64,000 nucleotides of DNA from contig NZ_JRKO01000007.1 of NCBI RefSeq assembly GCF_000763885.1, positions 47,952 through 111,951 on the forward strand. Reading direction: 5' to 3'. Positions 17,701-25,396 of the stretch are shown here, piece by piece. This DNA comes from Paracoccus versutus. Its GTDB lineage: Bacteria > Pseudomonadota > Alphaproteobacteria > Rhodobacterales > Rhodobacteraceae. The notes under the pieces were generated by a model, which ran no database searches, was not told the DNA's origin, and saw only the letters and a list, made by a program, of their open reading frames with translations. Made by a program: the position numbers and the translations under genes. Positions within the stretch are counted from its first letter, which is position 1; each line of letters begins with the position of its first letter.

Positions 17701-20114
17701 ATGCCCCTCCGCCCGAGCGACACGGCCCGGGCGATGTCGGCGGCGACCTGCGTGCGGGACTGGCGGAAGCTCTCGGCGTCGCGGGCCATGATGGTGACGT
17801 TGATCCCGCCGCCCGCGCCGTAGCTCTGCGCCTCCCGCCGCGACAGCACCCGCTCACCGCGTTGCAGGATCGCGGGCACCTCGTCATGACGCAGCCCCGC
17901 CATGCCGCCTGAATGCATGCGCGGGGCGGCGGCGAAGGCCATGGCGGGCACCATGCGCGAGGGGCCAGCGGAGCCGACCATCCCGCCCGCATGCAGGACA
18001 TTGGCGAAAATGCCGCCCGCACCGGAGAACACGCCGGAGAGCGCGTTTGCGATCGGCCCGAGGATGAACCGCCGCGCCGCGAGCTGGGCGAGGTCGGCCA
18101 GCAGCGAGGTGACGAGGTCGCGGAAGTTCAGCTTGCCGGTCTTCACGAACTGGCCCACCGCGTTCTCGGCCGACTGGAATGCGCCGACGAGGCTCTGGCC
18201 GATGTCACCGCCGATGTCGCGGGCCTTGCTGGCGTAGTCGGAGAGCGCTGCGGTGACGGCCTGCCAGCCGGTGACGGCGGCCTCGGTCGCGGGCTCCGCT
18301 ACCGCAGCAGCAGCTCCGGCCGCAGCACCTGCACCCGTGGCGGCGCGTCCGGCATCGCCGAGCGCCGTCTCCAGCCGCTCGGCCGCGCTGGTGGCCTCGG
18401 TCAATACATCGACACTGGCTTCGTCGGCACCCCGCACCGCATCGCGCAGCGCCTGCCAGCTTTCGAGGGGCGCGCGAGCGCCCTCGGCGAGATCGCGCGC
18501 GGCGCTGCGGTAGACATTCGCGGACTCGAGCGCCCGGTTCGCCGCCTCGGTCAGGCCGAGATCGGGCGCGCTGAGCGGGTTGTCCTCGAAGGCCCGGTCG
18601 AAGGCCGCCTGCGCCGCCGTCGTGGCGGCACTGGCCGCGCCCTCGAAGCGGTTCTCGATCTCGCCGAGGTCGAGGTCCGGCACCAGCGAGATGCGTCGCT
18701 CCGACCCGAGCGCTTCCAGCCCCTGGTTGATGCCGTCGATGAAGCCGTTGATGCGCGACACCACGCCGTTCAGCATCGCCTCGACGCCATCGACCAGGCT
18801 ATTGGCCGCCTGGAACGCCAGATCGCCGATGGCGGCGGGCAGCAGGCCCCAGATCGCCTTGATCGCCTCGTAGGCGCCCTCGAAGGTGTTCGCCGCCGTG
18901 TTGCCGAAACCGACGACGCTCTCGATGGCGCTCTGCATGCCCGAGGCGGCGTCCGCCTTCAGGTCGAAGAACATCGCCGTGGCGGCCGCGCCCGCCGCCG
19001 CCGCGCCCATCTTGATGCGTTCCCAGACCTCGACCGCGACGTCTTTCAGCAGCGACATCGCCTCGCCGAAGCCGCCCGCGCCGGAGACGAGGCGCGTGAA
19101 CTGATAGACAAGCTCGCCCGCGCCGACGATCAGCGCCCCGATCCCGGTGCGGACCAGCGCGCCGCGCAGGACGACCAGCGCCGTGGCGAGACCCCGGACC
19201 GAGAGCGCCGCAGCGGCCATGCCGGCCACCCAACGTCCCGCGAGGAACGCGGCGAAGGTGGCGGCATAGGTGGTCAGGCGGCTGATATTCTCGAAGAGGC
19301 CGCGGATCGCGATGCCGAGCGGGCCGGTGCGACTGGCGACCGCCGCCATGGCGTCGGCAACGGCTTCGAGCGCGGGGGCTGCGGCGACAGCCAGCTGGTT
19401 CGACAGCCCGCGCCAGATCAGCCCGAGGCGCGAGATCGCGTCGTTCGTCCGCTCGATCTGGTCGGCATCCTGCTCCGACACGACGACACCGAAGGCGAGG
19501 ACGTCCTCCGTCGCCTGGCGCAGCGTCGCGGTGTCGATCCGCGACATGGCGATGGAGCCTTCCTCGCCGAAGAGTTGGCCTGCCACGGCGGCGCGTTCGG
19601 CGGCAGGCACGAAGTTCTCGATGGCGGCGTTGATCGCACCCACGCGCTGATCCAGCGGCAGCGCAATCAGGTCGGTGGCGGAAAGCCCGAGCCGGTCGAG
19701 CGCGTCGGCGGCAGGACCGCTCCCGGCGGCCGCCTGGCTGAGACGGCGGGTCAGATCCTTGGTCGCCTGCTCGATCCCGGACATGGACACCCCCGCCAGT
19801 TCGCCCGCGCGCTCCAGCGTCTGGATCGAGGCCACGGTGGTGCCGAGGGACTGCGCGAGCTTCGCCTGCGCATCCACCGTCTGCAGGCCGGACCGGATCA
19901 TCGCCACGCCAGCGGCGGCAGCGGCGGCCACGGCAGCAGCAGCAGCCACAGCGACACGGCGAGAAAACGCCGCGAGCCGCGCGTTCGCCGCCTCCATCTC
20001 GCGGCTGAGCCGTCCGAAGCCGCGCGACCCGGCTTCGCCCACGCCTTCCAGCTCAGCGCGCACCTGCCGTCCGCCCACGGCCGCGAGGCGGACGCTGACC
20101 CTCTTCTCAGCCAT
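17697..20114 (-). CDS. Tail tape measure protein
   Basis: This 805-residue protein is Ala-rich and mostly helical. It has a hydrophobic Ala/Val stretch at about residues 53-75 and further hydrophobic segments near 280-330. The C-terminal part has the GSAGPSRMVPAMAFAAAPRM and ILQRGERVLSRREA pattern of phage tape measure proteins. It sets tail length and may act at DNA injection. It directly follows the chaperone frameshift region, the conserved position for this gene in siphoviruses. Its start overlaps the end of the -1 chaperone frame by 8 nt. Confidence 0.93.
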   Translation of the reverse strand: MAEKRVSVRLAAVGGRQVRAELEGVGEAGSRGFGRLSREMEAANARLAAFSRRVAVAAAAAVAAAAAAGVAMIRSGLQTVDAQAKLAQSLGTTVASIQTLERAGELAGVSMSGIEQATKDLTRRLSQAAAGSGPAADALDRLGLSATDLIALPLDQRVGAINAAIENFVPAAERAAVAGQLFGEEGSIAMSRIDTATLRQATEDVLAFGVVVSEQDADQIERTNDAISRLGLIWRGLSNQLAVAAAPALEAVADAMAAVASRTGPLGIAIRGLFENISRLTTYAATFAAFLAGRWVAGMAAAALSVRGLATALVVLRGALVRTGIGALIVGAGELVYQFTRLVSGAGGFGEAMSLLKDVAVEVWERIKMGAAAAGAAATAMFFDLKADAASGMQSAIESVVGFGNTAANTFEGAYEAIKAIWGLLPAAIGDLAFQAANSLVDGVEAMLNGVVSRINGFIDGINQGLEALGSERRISLVPDLDLGEIENRFEGAASAATTAAQAAFDRAFEDNPLSAPDLGLTEAANRALESANVYRSAARDLAEGARAPLESWQALRDAVRGADEASVDVLTEATSAAERLETALGDAGRAATGAGAAAGAAAAVAEPATEAAVTGWQAVTAALSDYASKARDIGGDIGQSLVGAFQSAENAVGQFVKTGKLNFRDLVTSLLADLAQLAARRFILGPIANALSGVFSGAGGIFANVLHAGGMVGSAGPSRMVPAMAFAAAPRMHSGGMAGLRHDEVPAILQRGERVLSRREAQSYGAGGGINVTIMARDAESFRQSRTQVAADIARAVSLGRRGM

Positions 20115-20771
20115 GGGAATGATCCATCTGTTCGTTGAGCTTCGCGACCATCACCGCTTCGATGACGGGCAGCAGTTCGGCCACGGCGGTGGGCGGCACG
20201 CCGAGCGCGTCACCCAGCGCCAGCGCCGCCGACATGTCCCAGCCGATCACCGTGCCGGGGAGCACGCGCAGCTGGCCACCGAGACGGCTGACGAGGTCCC
20301 AGACCTGCCAACCTTCCGGTGTTTCCGGACGGTTCAGCCGCGTCGGGCAGTCCGGGCAGATTTGCGTGCAGGCTTCGCAGTATCGGTCGCCCCCGCTGAA
20401 GGACCATTCGGCGAGAGCGCGGAGACGTTTTTTTCCTGTTCCAGCAGCAGGCCCTTCGAGACGTAGGTCAGCTGGAAGGCCTCGAAGATCGGCCAGACGT
20501 CGAGCAGCGCGTCGATGGCCTCCGAACTCGGGTCGATGGGCTTGCCGTCGGCATCGCCGATGCCGTCCCAGGCGAACACGGCACGCCGCGCGAGCGCCTT
20601 GGCGAAGGCGACCGCGCGTTCCTCGTCCGAGGCCTCCTCGGGAACTGCCTCGACAGCCGGATCGCTGCGGGTCGAAACCATCAGCGCGGTGGTCAGCGGG
20701 CGCAGCTGTACCCGGACGCCGGGTGCCAGGTCATGCCAGCGCGGCGCGTTGGTCAGGTCGAGCGTCAGCAT
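20107..20771 (-). CDS. Tail assembly chaperone, predicted -1 frameshift fusion (G-T type)
   Basis: The 0-frame chaperone gene contains A-AAA-AAC at 20433-20427. A -1 shift there continues as RLRALAEWSFSGGDRYCEAC, then a further CXXC (CPDC), TRLNRPETPEGWQVWDLVS, and ends MVAKLNEQMDHSHG with TGA at 20109-20107. The product is 115 + 106 = 221 residues, against 145 without the shift. The extension has C-X2-C-X3-C-X2-C, a likely zinc site, and directly abuts the tape-measure gene. This is the standard G/GT arrangement in siphoviruses. The frame was deduced by reading the sequence; the frameshift itself is unproven. Confidence 0.8.
20334..20771 (-). CDS. Tail assembly chaperone, 0-frame product (G type)
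   Basis: This 145-residue protein starts at the ATG at 20771 whose A is shared with the tail-tube stop (TGATG). It is acidic and helical, with VRVQLRPLTTALMVSTRSDP near residue 17 and a central helix-rich region. It resembles the G-type tail assembly chaperone of siphoviruses that coats the tape measure before tail tube assembly. Beyond the slippery site the 0-frame encodes only a short Ala/Arg/Lys-rich tail, as expected for the unshifted product. Confidence 0.85.
   Translation of the reverse strand: MLTLDLTNAPRWHDLAPGVRVQLRPLTTALMVSTRSDPAVEAVPEEASDEERAVAFAKALARRAVFAWDGIGDADGKPIDPSSEAIDALLDVWPIFEAFQLTYVSKGLLLEQEKNVSALSPNGPSAGATDTAKPARKSARTARRG
20427..20433 (-). promoter_or_regulatory. Canonical -1 ribosomal frameshift heptamer A AAA AAC
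   Basis: On the minus strand the codons GAA AAA AAC contain A-AAA-AAC in the correct register for -1 slippage (X XXY YYZ). The next codon in the -1 frame is CGT. The -1 frame stays open for 106 codons to just inside the tape-measure gene. Confidence 0.85.
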
Positions 20772-21712
20772 CAATACGTCTCCACGTCGTTCACGAGGGT
20801 GGCGGTGCACATCCGGCCGACGACGCTGTCGCGCGCGGCCTGCCAGTCGAAGGTCGCCTGCACGCCCTGCGGCCCGGAGATCTCGATCCGGGGGCGCGGC
20901 AGGTAGACCGCGTGCACGGTGAAGGTGAAGCTCTCGCCCGAGGGCAGGACGTAGGCGAACTCCATCTCGCAGGCCTCGCCGTTGATGGCCTGCGTCACCA
21001 GCGTCTGGTCGGCGAAGCGCACCTCGATCCGGCCGGTGAGCGCGGCGATGGACGGGTCCGCGCCGTCGATGCGCTCGTCCGAGCGGATCGTCTCGATCCG
21101 GTCGAGGTTGTTGGCATAGGTGATCTCCGCCGAGACCACATTGCCGAGCGCCGTCCCATTGCGGCTGATCGCCCCGTTGAAATGGCCGAAGCGCTTCAGC
21201 TCGAGCGCCGCCGGTGTCCCGGCGCTGGTGGTGGTGCCGACCGTCTCGCCCTGCGCGACCAGCCGCGCCGTGGCGGTCAGCAAGCCCGAGCGCTGCATCT
21301 GCCAGGTGATCTGGTCGAGCACGCAGCCCGAGTACATCGCATAGCGCGGCGCCTCGGGCATGCCGGTCTCGATCGACATCGAGGGCAGCGTCCAGGACCC
21401 CGACTGGAACTCGTGGGTGTACGGCGCCTCCGCGCCCGTGGTCGTCGGGATGCCGAAGGCCGCCTTCAGCCAGAAGCCGAAGGCTTCCGCGTCGAGCGGC
21501 ACCACGACGTCGCCGTCCGCCGTCACCGCGTCCTTGATCGGCGCCAATGGATCGCGGCCGTAGCCCAGCAGCTCCGAGTTCAGCAGCGGCTGCTCTGCGC
21601 CGAGCGACGTGCTGGCGAAGGGCATGCGGGTGAAGCCGCTGGCAGGCGGCGTTCCATAGGTTGTCTCGAACGCAAGCGCCATCAGCGCCCGCGCCCCCTG
21701 GGCTCGTGCCAT
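20771..21712 (-). CDS. Phage major tail tube protein
   Basis: This 313-residue beta-rich protein starts MARAQGARALMALAFETTYG and matches the tail tube protein family of alphaproteobacterial siphoviruses. It contains repeated segments giving a two-domain tube fold and an Ig-like C-terminal part (about 215-300). Position between tail terminator and chaperones is the conserved one. The stop overlaps the chaperone ATG (TGATG). Confidence 0.88.
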   Translation of the reverse strand: MARAQGARALMALAFETTYGTPPASGFTRMPFASTSLGAEQPLLNSELLGYGRDPLAPIKDAVTADGDVVVPLDAEAFGFWLKAAFGIPTTTGAEAPYTHEFQSGSWTLPSMSIETGMPEAPRYAMYSGCVLDQITWQMQRSGLLTATARLVAQGETVGTTTSAGTPAALELKRFGHFNGAISRNGTALGNVVSAEITYANNLDRIETIRSDERIDGADPSIAALTGRIEVRFADQTLVTQAINGEACEMEFAYVLPSGESFTFTVHAVYLPRPRIEISGPQGVQATFDWQAARDSVVGRMCTATLVNDVETY

Positions 21713-21736
21713 GGTGTTCTCCTCGGGTTGTCGGGA

Positions 21737-22156
21737 TCAGCCGAGCGGATCGGCCGTGGAATAGTGCAGCACCACCGGGATGACCGCCGCCTTCAGGCTG
21801 GCCGCACCCTCGACCGGCAGATCCACGGGCCGCGGCGCTTCGGCCTCGACCCAGTCGCAGAGCCCGCCCAGCGTGCGGTCGGCGGCGAGCGCTGCGCCGA
21901 TTCTGGCGGTCAGCGTGGCGAAGGCGGCGTCACGGTCGGCGCCCTGCACGACCGCCTCGATCTCGGCGCGGTGCTGGTAGTGGTAGCGCAGGGGCGAGAG
22001 CGTGACCTCCGGCTCGCCGGGCTCGCCGTCGCGCAGGATCAGCATCCCATCTGCCGGAACCCGCTCGGGCAGCACGTCGCCGCGGAGCGCGGTGGCCGGC
22101 AGCGCCGAGAGCCGCGCGTGCAACGCGGCGAGGATGGTTTCGCGAGGGGTGGGCAT
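21737..22156 (-). CDS. Tail terminator (DUF3168/gpU-like)
   Basis: This 139-residue protein begins MPTPRETILAALHARLSALP and has a central beta-rich region with LRYHYQHRAEIEAVVQG. It matches the small tail-completion/terminator proteins that cap the tail tube and join it to the head. It lies upstream of the tail tube gene. In comparable prophages the DUF6441 gene follows directly on its other side; here a 1.3-kb cassette separates them. Confidence 0.78.
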   Translation of the reverse strand: MPTPRETILAALHARLSALPATALRGDVLPERVPADGMLILRDGEPGEPEVTLSPLRYHYQHRAEIEAVVQGADRDAAFATLTARIGAALAADRTLGGLCDWVEAEAPRPVDLPVEGAASLKAAVIPVVLHYSTADPLG

Positions 22157-22236
22157 TGGTTTTCCCAGTGAAAAGTGATGCGATGGTTACGACCGCCGAA
22201 TTTAGACGCCTGTTCCGACGTGCTCGGTGCGCAATA

Positions 22237-22956
22237 TCAGCGAAGCAGGTCACGATAGGGGCAAACGTCATCCTCGAACGGCACGTGGCGTTGCCGGAAC
22301 TTCAGGCTGTCGACAGGTTCCGGGTGGCTAATCCTGTCCATCCGGAAATGCCGGAAATCCTCGCGTGCCGGATCCCATGCCACAAGGTACCAGAGCGGTG
22401 GCAGGATCAGCATGGCTTGCGGCTCGATCTGCCGTTCAGTCACGACCCCCTTCGCGTCGCGGTAGCGGAACTTCAATTGGATGCGCTGCAGGAACGCCGT
22501 CTCGAACGCCGGCAGCAATCCCGGATCCATCGTCCCCACATTTGACAGGTCCTGGAGCGGTGAGAGCTTGCCGACATGAAGGCAGTCCAGAAACCGACGC
22601 AGGTCGCGCAACTTCTCGGGCGGAAGGGCCTTCTCGATCTTGGCAAGCCCGGAATCCGCCAGACCCGAGAATGGCAGGTTCCCGGCCGCGCGCATCGCCG
22701 CGACTCCGAGCAAAAGCGCGAATACCTCGGTCACGGCAAGCCGTGCCGTTGTCTGGACCGAACCGGGGTCGAGGAGCAGTCCGCCGCCGCGCCCCGGCTC
22801 GGAATGGATGACGAAACCTTCGTCGCGCAGCGCGCCGATGTCGCGCAGGATCGTCCGCCTCGATGCCCCGACCTCTTCGGCGAGTTCATCGACGGTGGTC
22901 ATCCCGTTGCGGCGAAGGCTGCGGACGATGGCGTCATGGCGGGCGCGAATGTTCAT
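22237..22956 (-). CDS. YafY/DeoR-type HTH regulator with WYL domain
   Basis: This 239-residue protein has an N-terminal winged helix (about 1-60, MTTVDELAEEVGASRRTILR) and a WYL sensor domain (about 135-215, with the FRYRDAKG, MLILPPLWYLVAWD and FRHFRMDRI elements). WYL regulators bind ligands or nucleic acid and repress nearby genes. The start lies 18 nt from a TTGGTGCC inverted repeat and is divergent from the ridA-like gene, so auto-regulation and regulation of that gene are likely. It sits inside the phage late operon and is not a structural gene. Confidence 0.92.
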   Translation of the reverse strand: MNIRARHDAIVRSLRRNGMTTVDELAEEVGASRRTILRDIGALRDEGFVIHSEPGRGGGLLLDPGSVQTTARLAVTEVFALLLGVAAMRAAGNLPFSGLADSGLAKIEKALPPEKLRDLRRFLDCLHVGKLSPLQDLSNVGTMDPGLLPAFETAFLQRIQLKFRYRDAKGVVTERQIEPQAMLILPPLWYLVAWDPAREDFRHFRMDRISHPEPVDSLKFRQRHVPFEDDVCPYRDLLR

Positions 22957-22974
22957 GTCGCCACTGTAGCATCT

Positions 22975-22997
22975 TTGGTGCCAGAATTTGGCACCAA
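22975..22997. promoter_or_regulatory. Operator-like inverted repeat TTGGTGCC-N7-GGCACCAA
   Basis: This is a perfect 8-bp inverted repeat with a 7-nt spacer in the divergent intergenic region, 18 nt upstream of the WYL regulator start and 31 nt upstream of the ridA start. It is the obvious candidate binding site for the WYL regulator. Confidence 0.8.
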
Positions 22998-23028
22998 TTC
23001 AGTTCAGGAGGATAAGGCAACAGTCAGC

Positions 23029-23439
23029 ATGGAGACACCGACAATGCAACGCACCGCTGTGAACCCCTGGGATTGGTCCCTCAAGCTCGGCTACAATCAG
23101 GCCGAGATCATCGAAGGCACTTCGCGCCAACTGATCTGTGCGGGGCAGACTGCTGTCGACGCGGAAGGCAACCCGCAGCACGCAGGCGACATGCGCGTGC
23201 AGATCAGCTTGGCGCTCGACAATCTCGAGGCCGTCCTTGCAAAGGCGGACATGAGCCTCAGCAATGTCATTCGGCTGGTGGTCTATGCCACCGACGTCGA
23301 TGAGGCGCTGAAGAATTTCGACTTGCTCGGCATGCGCTTCGGGTCGATCCAGTGCGCACCTCCAATGACCTTGCTCGGGGTGACGCGGCTCGCGATTCCG
23401 GGCCTGCTGTTCGAGATCGAAGCCACCGCTGCTGCATAA
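23029..23439 (+). CDS. RidA family protein (reactive enamine/imine deaminase type)
   Basis: This 136-residue protein (or 131 from the ATG at 23044) has the RidA/YjgF fold pattern: LICAGQTAVDAEG near residue 40, DMRVQISLALDNLEAVLAKADMS near 55-77, and CAPPMTLLGVTRLAIPGLLFEIEA at the C-terminus, with an Arg in the ligand-site strand. RidA proteins hydrolyse reactive enamines or act as chaperones under stress. It is divergent from the WYL regulator and on the strand opposite to the surrounding phage genes, so it is cargo rather than a virion gene. Confidence 0.92.
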   Translation: METPTMQRTAVNPWDWSLKLGYNQAEIIEGTSRQLICAGQTAVDAEGNPQHAGDMRVQISLALDNLEAVLAKADMSLSNVIRLVVYATDVDEALKNFDLLGMRFGSIQCAPPMTLLGVTRLAIPGLLFEIEATAAA

Positions 23440-23505
23440 GGCGGGGCTGAGTTTAAAGCGGTCAGGCGGCATCGAAGTCTTCTGACCGTCTCGCTTGCCA
23501 ACCAA

Positions 23506-24150
23506 TCAAGCCAACCGCCCCTCCACCCAGTTCGCCACGATCAGCCCCGGCACGCTGTCCAACGCCCGGTCCGCGTCCCGCGCGAGGTCCAGCCGCTTCG
23601 GCAGCTTGACCTGCGGGACCAGAAGGAAGATCGGCGCGGTAACCTGGTTGCGGCCGGTCTTCGCGCGCGAAGCCACCGCCTGGCCGCGCGTGTTGATCCG
23701 GGCGCGGTCGGCGACCAGCAAGCTCGGCCCGCGCCGACGATAGACAAACCTCAGACGCAGGCCACGGCGGCGCTCCCATTCGCCGGGTGTGAGCTTGGCG
23801 CCTCGGAGGCCCCGTCCGGCGGCCTCGGTCGGGATCGCGAGCCAGAACCCGTCCTTCGAGCGGATCAGCGGGCCGGTGTCATGCGCGCCGACGATGACCG
23901 GGGCCTTGGACCAGACGAGCGCCGCGGCTTCCAGGCTTTCGCCCGACCTCGGGAAGTTCTGGCTCCGGATCGAGTTGGCCAGCCGTGTGCCGAGCCCCGC
24001 GCCGGTGATCTGCAACCGCCACGCGGTCTTCAGCCCCGTCCCGGCCTCACGCATGGCGGCCGTGACAGCGCGTTCGCCCGCCGCGACCTCGGCGGCCATC
24101 ATCGCGACGATGTCGGGATCGATGTCGAGCTTGAGCTTCATGGCGGTCAT
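23506..24150 (-). CDS. DUF6441 phage minor tail/neck protein
   Basis: This 214-residue protein has a helical N-terminus (DIVAMMAAEVAAGERAVTAA) and a basic C-terminal half with FYRRRG-like and RINTRG-type segments. It matches DUF6441, a conserved neighbour of tail terminators in Rhodobacterales phages and probably functionally like HK97 gp10. The ATG overlaps the upstream stop (ATGA). Confidence 0.8.
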   Translation of the reverse strand: MTAMKLKLDIDPDIVAMMAAEVAAGERAVTAAMREAGTGLKTAWRLQITGAGLGTRLANSIRSQNFPRSGESLEAAALVWSKAPVIVGAHDTGPLIRSKDGFWLAIPTEAAGRGLRGAKLTPGEWERRRGLRLRFVYRRRGPSLLVADRARINTRGQAVASRAKTGRNQVTAPIFLLVPQVKLPKRLDLARDADRALDSVPGLIVANWVEGRLA

Positions 24151-24458
24151 GCCGGGCGCAGATCGACGGTCCAGACCAGCCGCTCGCGGTCGCGGACGGG
24201 CTCTCCCTGGATGAGGAAGGCGTCGCCGTCGATCTCCATGCGGTCCCCGGGACGCGGGGTCGCCACCTCGGCCACGCGCAGGTCGATCCGAGTGGTCTCG
24301 GACCAGAGCCGGGCATCGCCGAAATCGCTGATGGCGTCGGCGCGCCGGGCAACGACCCGCACAAGCACAGGCGCGCCACCGTCGGCGATGTAGACCGCGT
24401 CCCGGCCGATGTTGGGATCGGCGAAGAGCGCGCCCACGGCGGCGGCGAAGGCGCTCAT
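24147..24458 (-). CDS. Phage head-tail joining protein (stopper/neck-like)
   Basis: This 103-residue beta-rich protein begins MSAFAAAVGALFADPNIGRD. It resembles the small head completion/neck proteins that sit between capsid and tail genes. It overlaps the start or stop of each neighbour by 1-4 nt, showing it belongs to the structural operon. Confidence 0.72.
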   Translation of the reverse strand: MSAFAAAVGALFADPNIGRDAVYIADGGAPVLVRVVARRADAISDFGDARLWSETTRIDLRVAEVATPRPGDRMEIDGDAFLIQGEPVRDRERLVWTVDLRPA

Positions 24459-24793
24459 CAGAACGCCGCGTTCAGCCGCACCCGGCCGATGGTGTCGCCC
24501 GCGCCGCTCGCCACCGCCTCGACCGCCACGCCGATGAGGGTGTTGTCAGTTGCCACGGTCGTGCAGCGCTTGTTGGTGTCGTCCCAATAGACCTTCGCGC
24601 CGACGGTCCAGGCCTGCGAGCCGACCTTGGTGATGTCGAACACGCCGACGAGCGCGGTCTCGACGGGCTCGCCGATAGCGGCCGCTCCGGCGGCGATGCC
24701 GAAGATGGAGCCGACGAGCACGCCATCGCCGGAGGCGACGGCATAGGGCGCGGTCAGGGTGATGGTGTTGCCGGGCTGGACGTAGGTTTTCAT
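24458..24793 (-). CDS. DUF2190 capsid-associated (decoration/cement-like) protein
   Basis: This 111-residue protein starts MKTYVQPGNTITLTAPYAVA and matches DUF2190, a family often adjacent to the major capsid gene and thought to decorate capsids. It is Gly/Ala/Val-rich and beta-strand rich. The upstream capsid gene is separated from it by an HNH nuclease gene. Confidence 0.85.
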   Translation of the reverse strand: MKTYVQPGNTITLTAPYAVASGDGVLVGSIFGIAAGAAAIGEPVETALVGVFDITKVGSQAWTVGAKVYWDDTNKRCTTVATDNTLIGVAVEAVASGAGDTIGRVRLNAAF

Positions 24794-24808
24794 GGGGGTG
24801 ATCCTTTC

Positions 24809-25381
24809 TCAGACGCGCTGATTGGTCAGGTGTTTTCGGATGCGGCCAGTTTTCAGGGCGGCGACGTGGCTGACGGTGACGCCGAACGCCCCGGCGACCT
24901 CGCGGCGGGAGAACCCGGCGCCGAGGCAATCGAGCATCCGGCTGCATTGGTGATCGGTCAGGCGCGAGAGATGCGAGCGGTCACCGCAGTGCATCGTGCC
25001 GTGATCGCGCTTGTGCTCTATGTTCTCGCGCTGCGTCACATAGGCGAGGTTTTCGACCCGGTTGTTGGACTTGTCGCCGTCGAGATGGGCGACGACCAAC
25101 CCCTCCGGCCGCGACCCGAGGAACGCGGTCGCGACCAGAATGTGCAGGGCAATCCGCTGACGGCTGCCTGCCGTTTCGCGGACCAGCGTGTGGTGCAGAT
25201 ACCCCTCCGGGTCACGCGAAGGCTGCCGCAGCGTCCATTCGCCGCGATCCAGCCAGCGAGAGCACGCACCGCGCGGGATCCTGCCCTTGCGATGCGCGCT
25301 CCAGACCCGGCCGGTTCGGTCGATGTGGTATCCGGGGAAGCCGGGGATCGGCACCGCGCCCAGTCGATCATCGATCGTCAT
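24809..25381 (-). CDS. Free-standing HNH endonuclease (homing type)
   Basis: This 190-residue protein has an N-terminal NUMOD4-like segment (GFPGYHIDRTGRVWS near residue 14). The HNH core is at about residues 80-120 (HILVATAFLG, then VAHLDGDKSNNRVENLAYV and a final ENIEH), and a C-terminal helix-turn-helix lies at about 150-185. This is the layout of group-I-type homing nucleases. It is inserted between the protease-capsid fusion and DUF2190 genes. Confidence 0.9.
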   Translation of the reverse strand: MTIDDRLGAVPIPGFPGYHIDRTGRVWSAHRKGRIPRGACSRWLDRGEWTLRQPSRDPEGYLHHTLVRETAGSRQRIALHILVATAFLGSRPEGLVVAHLDGDKSNNRVENLAYVTQRENIEHKRDHGTMHCGDRSHLSRLTDHQCSRMLDCLGAGFSRREVAGAFGVTVSHVAALKTGRIRKHLTNQRV

Positions 25382-25396
25382 GGGAGCCAGCCGGAC

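Noticed and set aside
23440..23505. Possible IS ends around the ridA cassette (CGGTCAG/CTGACCG repeat)
   Set aside because: Only a 7-bp inverted repeat with no transposase or target duplication; more likely a weak terminator or chance.
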